Part shown: piece after piece, positions 39,386 to 46,782 of the stretch
How the letters are laid out: every line of letters begins with the position of its first letter
Position numbering within the stretch: the stretch's first letter is position 1
The notes under the pieces: model-generated
Told to the model about the DNA's origin: nothing
The model's input: only the letters and a program-made list of their open reading frames with translations
Databases searched by the model: none
Program-made: the position numbers and the translations under genes
Source: Deltaproteobacteria bacterium 13_1_40CM_4_68_19
GTDB taxonomy: Bacteria; Myxococcota; Myxococcia; Myxococcales; 40CM-4-68-19
DNA: 46,782 bases
Assembly: GCA_001918155.1 (NCBI GenBank)
Contig: MNFJ01000021.1
Span: forward strand, 1 to 46,782
Direction of reading: 5' to 3'

Positions 39386-41332
39386 TCAGGACTGCGGAAG
39401 CTTCGCCAGCGCGGCGCGTGCCGTGCGCGCGACGACCGCCTCGGTATCCCGCACGAGCGCGAGGAGCGCATCGCGGCCCTGCGGCAGCGCGAGGCGGCCA
39501 AGGCCCCAGCCGGCGTGGTTGCGGATGGTCCAGTCCGGGTCCTGTGCGAGCTTCACCAGCAAAGGCAGCTCGGAGGAGGGCGCGACCCGGGCGAGCCCGT
39601 CGGCCGCGACGCGGCGCACTTCCGCCTCGGAATCCTTCAGGCGCGCCTTCAGGAACGGGAGCAGCCCCGGCGCGCCGATGCGGATGAGCGCGGCGAGGAT
39701 CTCCAGGCGCTCGTGCCCGGTCGCCCGGGGGAAGAGGCGCTCCAACTCGGCGGCGGCGGTCTCCGCGTGCAGCCGCCCCAGCGCGCGGATGGCGTGGTAG
39801 CGCAGCTCGTCCGAGACGACGAGGAGTCCCACCAGCGCGGGCACCGCGCGGGTGGAGCCGTTGCGCACCAGCAATTCCACCGCCTCGATGCGCACCGATT
39901 CGTCGGAATCCTGCAGCTTGCGGACGAGGTGCTCTTCGACGTCCATCTGATCGTGATTGACGAGTACACGGAGCGCGGCGCGGCGGACCGGAGCCTGCGG
40001 AGCGTCGAGCAACTCGACGATCTTGTCCGGAAAGAGCGGGCTGCGCGCGGCTGCCAGGATCTCGAGCGCGGGGAGCACCTTCGCCTCGAGCTCCAGATAC
40101 GGCGCCAGCGCGACCAGGCTCTGCCCCGGCATGCTCCCGAGCGCTTCCGCCGCGGCGACGCTCTCGGGCGGCGTACCGCGGCCGAACAGCTCGATCAGCG
40201 CCGGGATGGCGGACATGTCGCGGCACCTGCCCAGGGCCTGGCAGGCCGCGGCGCGCACACCCGCATCGCGGTCCGCCATCATCGGCACCAGGACCGCGAC
40301 GGTGGGCGGATCGGCGGGCGCGCACATCAGCGCCCCACGCCGGACCCGTGGATCGCCGTTGCGCAGCAGATCCCGCAGTGCCGCGCGTACGGTGCGCTCA
40401 TGCCTGCGGCAGAGAGCGGCAGTCCACCTCGCTTCCTCGGGGTCTGCCGACAGCGCCCGCTGCACGACCGCCGGGTAGAGCTTCTCCAGGTGGGCGGCAA
40501 GCGTGACGGACGCGGCCGCTCGCGCCAGGGCAGCCTCCTCCGAGCCGAGCAGACCGCCCAGGTAGTCGATCACGTCCTGATCGCGGCGCTCTTCGTCGAG
40601 CTTGCGGCGAAAGCGCGTGAAGACGGATGGCGGCGCGTGCTGCGCCTCGAGGATGGCGGCGCAAGCCTTGAGCACGCCGTCGCGCAGGGGCAGCCGCTCG
40701 TGGTCCGCGAGCAGCGTGAGCAGCCGCGGCAGGGCTTCCGGCGAAGCGATGCGACCGAGCGCATCGACGGCTGGCTCCGACAACATGTCGTTCGGGACCG
40801 CGTCGAGCAGCGGCTGGACGGCGCGCTGATCGCCGATCTCCCCCAGCGCCGCCACGGCCGCGAACTGCAGCCAGAGGTCCGCGTCGAGGAGCCGGATGAG
40901 GCCGGGGACCGCCTCCCGCGCCTTGAGCGCGCCGAGCGCCTCGATCGCCGCCTGGGCGATGTTGGAATCGCCATGCTCGAGCAAGGGGAGGAGCGCCTGC
41001 GCCGAGCCGGGATCCTTGATCCGCGAGAGGATCTGGACGGCGAACATCGCCACTTCGGCGTTCTCTCCCCGGGAGAGCGCCACCAGGTGCGGCACCGCGT
41101 AGGGCCCCTGCCGCTCGAGCGCCGCGAGCGCCGCGTTGCGCAGAACGGCGTTCTCGTCGTTTCCCACGAAGCGGCCGAGCATCTCCGGAGGCAGATGCCG
41201 CGCAGCCAGCGCGATCGCTTTCTCGCGCAGCACCGGCTCCGGCTCCTGCAACGCCCCGATGATCTCCGCGTCGCTCGCGCCGGACTGGAAGACTTTCTCG
41301 ATCTCTGCAGTGCTCAAGCGCACCTCGGTCAC
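39386..41332 (-). CDS. Large HEAT-repeat protein
   Basis: 648 residues from GTG 41332, which overlaps the stop of the PATAN gene (GTGA). Nearly the whole chain is HEAT/PBS-lyase repeats: AIALAARHLPPEMLGRFVG, AQAAIEALGALKAREAVPGL, FAAVAALGEIGDQRAVQPLL, VAAAEALGSMPGQSLVALAP, RIEAVELLVRNGSTRAVPAL, HAIRALGRLHAETAAAELER and VAADGLARVAPSSELPLLVK. Such solenoids serve as protein-binding scaffolds. Its place at the end of a signalling operon suggests it gathers or relays the regulators encoded upstream (inference). Confidence 0.88.
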   Translation of the reverse strand: MTEVRLSTAEIEKVFQSGASDAEIIGALQEPEPVLREKAIALAARHLPPEMLGRFVGNDENAVLRNAALAALERQGPYAVPHLVALSRGENAEVAMFAVQILSRIKDPGSAQALLPLLEHGDSNIAQAAIEALGALKAREAVPGLIRLLDADLWLQFAAVAALGEIGDQRAVQPLLDAVPNDMLSEPAVDALGRIASPEALPRLLTLLADHERLPLRDGVLKACAAILEAQHAPPSVFTRFRRKLDEERRDQDVIDYLGGLLGSEEAALARAAASVTLAAHLEKLYPAVVQRALSADPEEARWTAALCRRHERTVRAALRDLLRNGDPRVRRGALMCAPADPPTVAVLVPMMADRDAGVRAAACQALGRCRDMSAIPALIELFGRGTPPESVAAAEALGSMPGQSLVALAPYLELEAKVLPALEILAAARSPLFPDKIVELLDAPQAPVRRAALRVLVNHDQMDVEEHLVRKLQDSDESVRIEAVELLVRNGSTRAVPALVGLLVVSDELRYHAIRALGRLHAETAAAELERLFPRATGHERLEILAALIRIGAPGLLPFLKARLKDSEAEVRRVAADGLARVAPSSELPLLVKLAQDPDWTIRNHAGWGLGRLALPQGRDALLALVRDTEAVVARTARAALAKLPQS

Positions 41333-42864
41333 GACTGCGTCGTCTGGCGGCGCAACAGCTCGTTCTCGAAAGCGAGGCCGGCCTGCGCCGCCGCCAGCTC
41401 GAGGATGTCCAGCTCCTCGATCGCGCGGTTCGAATGTCCGTTGTCCGCGTACACCAGCGCGATCACGCGCTGCCCGCCCATCACCGGGAAGATCGCGCAC
41501 TCTCCCGACCGCGGCTTCCCCACCAGCTGGCGGAACTGGTCCGGAAATCTCGCCTCCTCGAAGGGGATGGCCCGCACCTGGCCGTCCGCCAGGCTCTCGG
41601 TGAGCGCGTTCTTGCTCGCCAGATCGATCTTCAACCCGCGGGTGAGCTGTGCGAGCGGCTGCCCCCCGGGGCTGTTGCCGAAAGCGCCCAGCGCGGTCAA
41701 CCCTTCGCGGCGCACGAGCAGGAGCACCGCGCGCTCCACCGACTCGCTGATGATGTTCATCAGGCTCAGCGAGATGGTGGTGGAGATGAGACCGCTGCGC
41801 AGATCGCCGACGATGCGGCGCAGCTTTGCGAAGTTGGCGTTGATGCGGTCGGCGCGCAACCCGCCCGTCATCAGATCCTGCCGGTTCCGCGCGACCGAGC
41901 GGAAGCAGGCGACCACGAGGCCCAGCTCGCAGGGGACGACGGCCAGCGCTCCCGCCTCGTAGACCTTCTCCTGTTGCGCGCCGGGATCGACCATGGCGAG
42001 GATGGAGGCCCGCGGCCGGGCCCGCCGCAGCGCCGAGACCGAATCCAGCGCCAGGCCCCCCTGGCGCATGTCGAGCAGCACCAGGGGCGGAGGCTCGCCG
42101 GGCGGTGGCGTGCCGGCGTCGCGCAGGCTCACGCGGGCCACCGTGATCTCCGGGAGCGCCTGGGCGAGCCGGTCCGCGATCTCCCGATCGCCGGAGACGA
42201 CCTGGAGCCGCGTGCGAGCTTCATCCGGCAAGAGCGGGACGCCGTTCGACGGCGTCGGCGCGGATCGGCCTTGAGTGGCCGGCGTCGCGGGCACCGGCGG
42301 CCGCGCGGCCACTGGGGCAGCGCTCGCCGGCCCGCCGTTGCGCTGCCCGACGCCGCGATTGCGCTCGTCGAAGATCCGCAGCGCGTCGAGGAGCACCATC
42401 TGGGTGTCGAGGTTCAGGTGGCGGATGACGTCGCCGGGAATGACCGCGATGTCGTCGATCGACTTGAGATCGTCGAGCGCGAAATGGAACGTTCCCTGGT
42501 TCCAGGTCACCAGGTCGTAGACGGTCCTCTCGATCTGCTGCTCGATGGTGCGATAGATGGTTTCGCTGTCGGCGGCGTTCATCGCCACCAGGATCTGCCC
42601 GAGCGATCGCCGGGGATGCTCCGACTCCTGGCGCCGGAGCGCCTCCTCCAGCGTCGCCTGCTGCAGGACACCCGCCTCGATCAAGAGCTCGCCCAGGCGC
42701 TTCCCCCCCGGTGCCCAGGCGTTGACGATGCGGCCCTGGTGGAACCCGATGCCCGCCTTCGCCTCGCCACAATTCAGCGTGAGCGTGCCCGTGCGGCCGC
42801 CCAGATGGATGAACTGCAGCGCGTCGGCGACGGAGACGTCCTCGATGTTGCCCGAGAGGCTCAT
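41329..42864 (-). CDS. PATAN (DUF4388) - pseudoreceiver - GAF-like signalling protein
   Basis: 511 residues. N-terminal PATAN/DUF4388 domain (MSLSGNIEDVSVADALQFIH, GRTGTLTLN, LGQILVAMNAADSETIYRTI, TWNQGTFHFALDDL). After a Pro-rich linker a receiver-like fold spans about 215-330: phospho-Asp position in PLVLLDMRQGG, but the usual Lys is replaced in VVPCELG. The last 180 residues are GAF-like (LISTTISLSLMNIISESVER, CAIFPVMGGQRVIALVYADN). Likely a scaffold of two-component-style signalling with weak or no phosphorylation. ATG 42864 is 4 bp from the GAF gene stop. Confidence 0.85.
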   Translation of the reverse strand: MSLSGNIEDVSVADALQFIHLGGRTGTLTLNCGEAKAGIGFHQGRIVNAWAPGGKRLGELLIEAGVLQQATLEEALRRQESEHPRRSLGQILVAMNAADSETIYRTIEQQIERTVYDLVTWNQGTFHFALDDLKSIDDIAVIPGDVIRHLNLDTQMVLLDALRIFDERNRGVGQRNGGPASAAPVAARPPVPATPATQGRSAPTPSNGVPLLPDEARTRLQVVSGDREIADRLAQALPEITVARVSLRDAGTPPPGEPPPLVLLDMRQGGLALDSVSALRRARPRASILAMVDPGAQQEKVYEAGALAVVPCELGLVVACFRSVARNRQDLMTGGLRADRINANFAKLRRIVGDLRSGLISTTISLSLMNIISESVERAVLLLVRREGLTALGAFGNSPGGQPLAQLTRGLKIDLASKNALTESLADGQVRAIPFEEARFPDQFRQLVGKPRSGECAIFPVMGGQRVIALVYADNGHSNRAIEELDILELAAAQAGLAFENELLRRQTTQS

Positions 42865-42868
42865 GCGC

Positions 42869-43597
42869 CTACTGCCTGCGCACCAGCGCGACGAGGCTTT
42901 CCAGCGTCTTCAGCTTGCGATCGGTATTCGAATAGACGCGCGCAGCGAACAGCGCCGAGGCGGCATGCGCCGCGATCAGATCGAGCAGGTCGCGGTCCTC
43001 GGTCCTGAGCATCGCCTTGTGGTCAAACAGCTTGAGGATGACCAGCGCGCCCACCGTCGCGCCTTGCACCGTCAGCGGCACGCAGGCGAGGGCCTTCGAG
43101 CCGTCGATGGGCCCGATGCGCAGCACTCCGTCGGAAAGCGTCGCATCCACCGCTGGATCTCCGCCGCCGTAGATCCCGTTCGGATAGAGCCCGGTCTGGT
43201 CGTCCTCCATGCCCTGGGCGAACGCGATCTCACATTCGCCCGAGCTGTCCCTGGCGTCGTTTTTCCAGAAGAGGAGCACGAACTGCTCGGCGCCGAGCAG
43301 GTTGATGGCGATCTCGGCGATGGTCGCCTGCACCTCGCTCGGATCGAGCGTGGCATGGAGCTGGTAGGTCGCCACGTAGAGGTTCATCAGCCGCCCGACC
43401 TGCTGCTCGTACTCCGCCAGCTTGGTGGACAGCTCGTCGCGATCCGACTCCACGTCGGCGAGGCGCGCGGACAGATCGCCGGCTGCTGGCGGCCGCGCCT
43501 CGATCTCCCTGGCCAGCTCCGCCGCGCGATCGATCGTGGCGCGCAGCTCGTCGAGCGCGGACCCGACACGAGGCGGGAGCTGCTCGGGAGCGGCCAT
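42869..43597 (-). CDS. Coiled-coil plus GAF domain protein
   Basis: 242 residues; ATG 43597. A coiled-coil N-terminus (LADVESDRDELSTKLAEYEQ) leads into a GAF domain: YVATYQLHATLDPSEVQATI, INLLGAEQFVLLFWKND, GVLRIGPIDGSKALACVPLT, VQGATVGALVILKLFDHKAM and RDLLDLIAAHAASALFAARV. The ligand is unknown. No output domain is attached, so it likely acts through protein contacts with its operon partners. It is 8 bp after the CheY-like gene stop. Confidence 0.85.
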   Translation of the reverse strand: MAAPEQLPPRVGSALDELRATIDRAAELAREIEARPPAAGDLSARLADVESDRDELSTKLAEYEQQVGRLMNLYVATYQLHATLDPSEVQATIAEIAINLLGAEQFVLLFWKNDARDSSGECEIAFAQGMEDDQTGLYPNGIYGGGDPAVDATLSDGVLRIGPIDGSKALACVPLTVQGATVGALVILKLFDHKAMLRTEDRDLLDLIAAHAASALFAARVYSNTDRKLKTLESLVALVRRQ

Positions 43598-43605
43598 GCG
43601 GGGAT

Positions 43606-43983
43606 TCAAGCAGCGGGGCTCGCCGTCAGCCGGTTGATGACTCCGAGAAGCTCCTCGTTGCGGAAGGGCTTCTTCACGTAGGCGGCGGCGCCCGCTTGCA
43701 TCCCGCGTTCCGTGTCGTCTTCGGTGCCTTCGGTGGTGATGATCACCACTGGAATGCGCGCGAACTCGGGGTGCGCTTTCACGGCGGTGAGGAACTCGAG
43801 TCCGTTCATCCTCGGCATGTTGATGTCGAGCAGGATGAGCTCCACGTCCTTGTGCTCCGCGAGGCGATCGAGCGCCTCCCGGCCGTCGAACGCGTGCACG
43901 AGTGGGAAGCCGCGCAGCATCATCTCGAACATCCGATGCAGCAGCTTCGAATCGTCGACGACGAGGACTTTTCTTGTTTTCAT
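43606..43983 (-). CDS. CheY-like single-domain response regulator
   Basis: 125 residues from ATG 43983 (product MKTRKVLVVDDSKLLHRMFE). All receiver residues are present: the acidic pair in VVDDSK, phospho-Asp in LILLDINMPRMNGLEF, Thr in VVIITTEGTEDD and Lys in AAYVKKPFRNEEL. No output domain, so it acts by binding a partner, probably in chemotaxis- or motility-type signalling. The GAF and PATAN proteins follow it. A separate promoter precedes it. Confidence 0.93.
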   Translation of the reverse strand: MKTRKVLVVDDSKLLHRMFEMMLRGFPLVHAFDGREALDRLAEHKDVELILLDINMPRMNGLEFLTAVKAHPEFARIPVVIITTEGTEDDTERGMQAGAAAYVKKPFRNEELLGVINRLTASPAA

Positions 43984-43993
43984 CGCTCTGTCG

Positions 43994-44022
43994 ATCCTGA
44001 CTGGTGGCAGATGGCCAGTCAA
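43994..44022 (-). promoter_or_regulatory. Promoter with overlapping inverted repeat, CheY-like gene
   Basis: On the minus strand TTGACT (44022-44017), 17-bp spacer, CAGGAT (43999-43994), 10 bp before ATG 43983. Arms GACTGG (43999-44004) and CCAGTC (44015-44020), plus strand, lie across the spacer, so a repressor could block it. This may be an internal start of the 39386-46690 cluster. Confidence 0.5.
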
Positions 44023-44047
44023 GGAATCGGGACGCACTTACCTGCAC

Positions 44048-44362
44048 CTACTGAGACGGTAAACTCTCGAGCGCCTGGGTGAGTTCCGACAGCGTGTGGC
44101 CATTGCCCTGCAGTCGCGCGACCTGCTGGCCGCGCTGGAGCGTTTCGCGCGCCTCCTCGGCCCGCTGCAGGGACGCAAGCAGCATCCCGAGCTGGAGATA
44201 GGCGGCGAGATAGTCGGGCTTGCGGGCGAGCAGATCGAGAAGCTCCGCCGCCGCGGCGGCCGCGTCGCCTTTCGACTTCAGCTCCAGCGCCAGCGCGTAT
44301 CGGGGGAAAGGATCGTCCGGCTTGACCGCGATGAACTTGCGCAGCTGCTCGATGCGGTCCAT
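44048..44362 (-). CDS. Small TPR protein
   Basis: 104 residues from ATG 44362. Two to three TPR-like helix pairs: MDRIEQLRKFIAVKPDDPFP, RYALALELKSKGDAAAAAAE, LLDLLARKPDYLAAYLQLGM, LLASLQRAEEARETLQRGQQ. No signal peptide, so cytoplasmic. 7 bp after the metallo-beta-lactamase gene stop. It probably mediates protein contacts in the cluster (inference). Confidence 0.82.
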   Translation of the reverse strand: MDRIEQLRKFIAVKPDDPFPRYALALELKSKGDAAAAAAELLDLLARKPDYLAAYLQLGMLLASLQRAEEARETLQRGQQVARLQGNGHTLSELTQALESLPSQ

Positions 44363-44369
44363 GGCCCGG

Positions 44370-45086
44370 TTATAGCTCGACGAAGTCGAGATCGTCGCAC
44401 ACCCGCACACCCGCGGGCGGCGCGATGCCGCGGCGGGCGTCCGCCCCGAGATGACCGAGCAGGACCCGCGGGACGGCGGGCAGGTTTTCGCGCAGCGTCT
44501 GCCAGCCGATGTGCTCGGCTGTGCTTTCCCCGAGGTTGGTGCACTCCGCGCAAAGCAGCGTGGCCCCATCACACAATCCCTCGGCGATCTCCGCCGCGTC
44601 TCCGGTGAACGCGAGGTCGCCGATCCGGAGCGAGAGAGCGATCTGCGGAGGGCTCATGTGCCGCGCCCGGAAGGCGAGCACGCTGCGGCCGGCGAGCTCG
44701 ACCCGATCTCCGGGCTCGAGCTCGCGCACCTCGACGGCGAACGGCAGCGGGCGCTCGGCGGCAGCGGCGTAGCACGCCACCCACAGCGCCCGCAGACGGT
44801 CCTTCGTGCCCGGCGGGCCGCTGACCACCAGCGGACTGCGGCGCCGCGAGCGGTATACGGCGTCGACGAGAAGGAACGGCCATCCGCCGATGTGATCGCC
44901 GTGCAGGTGCGTGAAGTGGACGGCGCCGATCCCGTCGGGATCGCGCCCGAGCCGCTTCAGGGCGCCGAGCGCGGTGGCGCCAAAATCGACCGTGAACGTC
45001 CCGCGCTCGTCATCGATCAGCCAACAGGTGTGTCCACGGCCGCCGGAGCAGAACGCATCCCCGCTACCCAGGGCCGTGACCCTCAT
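44370..45086 (-). CDS. Metallo-beta-lactamase fold hydrolase
   Basis: 238 residues from ATG 45086, overlapping the previous stop by 4 bp. Zinc-site motif FTHLHGDHIGGWPFLLVDAV (H-x-H-x-D-H), later FRARHMSPPQIALSLRIGDL, AFTGDAAEIAEG and CAECTN (bridging Asp and His candidates) and GHLGAD. It resembles the RNase Z/ElaC-like MBL branch, but length and context leave the substrate open. In a signalling operon it may hydrolyse a nucleotide or phosphodiester, though nothing shown here proves it. Confidence 0.85.
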   Translation of the reverse strand: MRVTALGSGDAFCSGGRGHTCWLIDDERGTFTVDFGATALGALKRLGRDPDGIGAVHFTHLHGDHIGGWPFLLVDAVYRSRRRSPLVVSGPPGTKDRLRALWVACYAAAAERPLPFAVEVRELEPGDRVELAGRSVLAFRARHMSPPQIALSLRIGDLAFTGDAAEIAEGLCDGATLLCAECTNLGESTAEHIGWQTLRENLPAVPRVLLGHLGADARRGIAPPAGVRVCDDLDFVEL

Positions 45087-45610
45087 TTCGGCGTCGTCTC
45101 CAGGAAAGGCGCGAGCCTTTCGCCCACATCTCCCTGGCGGAGGTGGATCTCGCGCCGCAGCGCCTCGAGCGAGGCCATTCCGCCGCGCAGCGAGAGCTCC
45201 GTCTCCAGGAGCTCGCCGCCTCGGCGCCAGCGCAGGCGCAACATCGGCAGCTCCTTCTCCGCGATCGGGGCGAACGCACGGTGGAGCGCCGCTTCCGCGA
45301 CCTCGGTGTGGGCGATGGAGAGGACGGCGCTCAATCCTTCGCGCCGGATGAACAGCGCCGACTCCGTGCACCAGACGTCGCAGACGCACCGCTGCTTCCA
45401 TGCGGGCGCCAGCACCGCCGCGCCGTCCGCGAAGCGCGTGCCGTGGTAGAGGGACTGGGGCTGATCGATGATCCGCTCCGCCTCGAAGGAGACCTCCGGC
45501 GCGGGCGCGCCGAGGAAGCGGCGGTGGCGGGCCCGCAGGCGGGCGGCAAACGACAGCGCGCCTGCGGCGACGACGGCCGCGAGCGCGCACCCGATCCAGA
45601 CGGCGATCAA
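45083..45610 (-). CDS. Membrane-anchored protein of unknown function
   Basis: 175 residues from TTG 45610, 3 bp after the FHA gene stop. One N-terminal membrane helix (VWIGCALAAVVAAGALSFAA), then a basic stretch (RLRARHRRFLG) and a mostly beta domain with DVWCTESALFIRREGLSAVL, LPMLRLRWRRGGELLETELS and MASLEALRREIHLRQ. The layout is PH- or YokE-like in style, but I recognise no family. It probably faces the cytoplasm. Overlaps the MBL start. Confidence 0.68.
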   Translation of the reverse strand: MIAVWIGCALAAVVAAGALSFAARLRARHRRFLGAPAPEVSFEAERIIDQPQSLYHGTRFADGAAVLAPAWKQRCVCDVWCTESALFIRREGLSAVLSIAHTEVAEAALHRAFAPIAEKELPMLRLRWRRGGELLETELSLRGGMASLEALRREIHLRQGDVGERLAPFLETTPK

Positions 45611-45613
45611 GAT

Positions 45614-46690
45614 CTACTCGGCAGGCGCGCCCTCGCCGCCCGCCACCTCGTCGAGCTCCTTGAGCTTGTCCTCGACCGCGCCCTTCGCCCGATCGAAGTT
45701 CCTCGTGCAGGAAACGAGCACCTCCTGCGCCGTCCTCGCCTGGACCCCGCGGTCGACTTCGGCGTAGAGCGCCTTGTTTCCCTGCACGAATGCCTGGTCG
45801 AGCTGCGTCGCGTAATTGTTGGTCGCCTGCGAAAGTTTCTTCCAATCCGCGATGAAGGCGTTGGTCACCTGCGTCCTCTGGTCGACGAGGTCCTGCGCCT
45901 CGGCCACCTTGCTCTTGATGTCGGGATCGGCGATCTGCTCCGCCGAGCCGGTCAGGGCCGCGGCCGAGGCGGTGGATTGCGCGGCGAATTGGCTGATGGC
46001 GACGGCGACGCGATCGTAGGTCTTCGCCAGCTCGCGGTACCCGGCGACGAAGCGCCGCGCCTCGTCGCCCTTCGGCGGATTCGCGGTGGAGGGCTTGCCC
46101 AGGTTGTTCAGCGTCCTCGCTACGTCGCCCACCTTGTCCACCGCGGCTGCGCACGGCTTGCTCTTCTGGCTCTCGCGCGCGGCGGCGATGAACGCCGCCA
46201 GAGTGGCCCGGTCGCGCCGGTTCTGCGCGCGCTTCTTCAGATAGAGGCCACCTGCGATACCCGCGCCGGCCAGCACCAGCACCCCGGCGATGATCGCCGC
46301 CAGCACCTTCGGGCTGAGGCCGGCGTCGGGCCGCTTGCGCCCGCCGACGACGTCGACCCGAATCGAGGTCTGACCGAGGCGCAGCACGTCGCCGTCGAAC
46401 AGTTCGACTTCGTCGACGCGTTCGCCGTTCAACCAGATGCCGTTCGCGGAGCCCAGGTCCTTCACCCGGATCTCGCCATTGATCTTGCTGATCTCGGCGT
46501 GCCGTCCGGACATCGAGCTGTCCTTCACCGAGATGTCGCACTGATCCGACCGGCCGATCGTCACCGTGATCGCGCGCATCGGGTAGGCCTTCTCGACCCC
46601 GCTTGGACCCTTCACGATGAAGTTCGCGGATACCCCGTCGAGGAGCGCGGGATTGATCATCTCGGTTTTCGGAGTTGCTTCTTCGCCCAT
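45614..46690 (-). CDS. FHA domain membrane protein
   Basis: 358 residues from ATG 46690 with GAGAGGG upstream; it is the first gene of the cluster. Residues about 35-115 are an FHA domain (AITVTIGRSDQCDISVKDSS, MSGRHAEISKINGEIRVKDL, SANGIWLNGERVDEVELFDG). A membrane helix (SPKVLAAIIAGVLVLAGAGI, about 130-155) is followed by a helical extracytoplasmic region (FIAAARESQKSKPCAAAVDK, AEAQDLVDQRTQVTNAF) ending in an acidic tail. The FHA points to control by a Ser/Thr kinase, none of which is in the window. The helical part may sense the envelope (inference). Confidence 0.87.
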   Translation of the reverse strand: MGEEATPKTEMINPALLDGVSANFIVKGPSGVEKAYPMRAITVTIGRSDQCDISVKDSSMSGRHAEISKINGEIRVKDLGSANGIWLNGERVDEVELFDGDVLRLGQTSIRVDVVGGRKRPDAGLSPKVLAAIIAGVLVLAGAGIAGGLYLKKRAQNRRDRATLAAFIAAARESQKSKPCAAAVDKVGDVARTLNNLGKPSTANPPKGDEARRFVAGYRELAKTYDRVAVAISQFAAQSTASAAALTGSAEQIADPDIKSKVAEAQDLVDQRTQVTNAFIADWKKLSQATNNYATQLDQAFVQGNKALYAEVDRGVQARTAQEVLVSCTRNFDRAKGAVEDKLKELDEVAGGEGAPAE

Positions 46691-46782
46691 GGTGCCCTCT
46701 CGAACGGCGCACGGCGCGCGAGCCTGGAAGAGGGGCGAGAGCGTACGGGGGAGCGCCGGTTCGGTCAAGGATCGAGCGGGGT

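Noticed and set aside
39344-41962. An 872-codon plus-strand frame
   Set aside because: Shadow of the HEAT and PATAN genes.
1-46782. tRNA, rRNA, CRISPR array, insertion sequence or prophage genes
   Set aside because: No matching sequence or gene was found by reading; the only repeat-like element is at 39145-39329.

Overview
High-GC (about 70 percent) bacterial chromosome segment with dense, overlapping operons. The gene content points to a Myxococcota (Deltaproteobacteria-type) genome, probably near Anaeromyxobacter: FHA-domain proteins, a PATAN/DUF4388 signalling protein, HEAT-repeat proteins, a Tgl/PilF-like TPR lipoprotein, a HisZ-dependent short HisG and an M61-PDZ peptidase. The taxonomic call is inference from gene content; no rRNA or tRNA gene was seen. 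Coding density is very high and no gene-free stretch exceeds 300 bases.

Layout. (1) 1-2125: a partial cyclic-nucleotide-binding-domain gene on the minus strand, divergent from thiS-thiG and a ThiE/TenI-like gene. (2) 2119-12456, minus strand: a run of nearly contiguous or overlapping genes. Read from its 5' end it has a lytic transglycosylase, a carboxypeptidase-regulatory-like protein, a TPR protein with a kinase C-lobe remnant, an M61-PDZ peptidase, queE, a PhzF-family gene, folE2, a conserved secreted protein, an unknown domain reading in frame into a TPR lipoprotein, a 30-codon ORF and recO. (3) 12676-13879: a phasin-like coiled-coil gene divergent from a secreted NAGPA-type glycosidase, with two opposed promoters whose -35 boxes coincide. 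(4) 14010-22812, plus strand: a probable lipid-synthesis and export locus. It holds a CDP-alcohol phosphotransferase fused to a GtrA-like domain and an AttH/CrtC/Svf1-like beta domain, a class III aminotransferase, an RND/MMPL (HpnN-like) exporter and a PAP2/Aur1-like phosphotransferase, followed by an FHA protein joined through a membrane helix to a lytic transglycosylase. (5) 22819-23853: pyrD, divergent from a compact histidine operon (23982-32027) hisZ-hisG-hisD-hisC-HAD-hisB-hisH-hisA-hisF-hisIE. The only missing step, histidinol-phosphatase, may be supplied by the embedded HAD gene. (6) 32057-37802: rimI and a SurA-N-like gene (minus), divergent from dnaJ and a HEAT protein, then a broken CHAP/NlpC-like remnant and a ClpA-like ATPase. 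(7) 37802-39113: a DUF2520 Rossmann protein running convergently into an unknown secreted protein. (8) 39145-39329: a 185-bp palindromic element with perfect 22-bp ends. (9) 39386-46690, minus strand: an eight-gene signalling cluster (FHA-TM, membrane protein, metallo-beta-lactamase fold, TPR, CheY-like, GAF, PATAN/pseudoreceiver/GAF-like, HEAT).

How the parts may work together. The histidine operon is a self-contained pathway. The 14010-21222 genes read as one route for making a head-group-modified membrane lipid and moving it out of the inner membrane; this is the best candidate for an undescribed system. The FHA-transglycosylase next to it and the 39386-46690 cluster are typical of envelope and motility signalling, but no partner or phenotype can be read from sequence alone.
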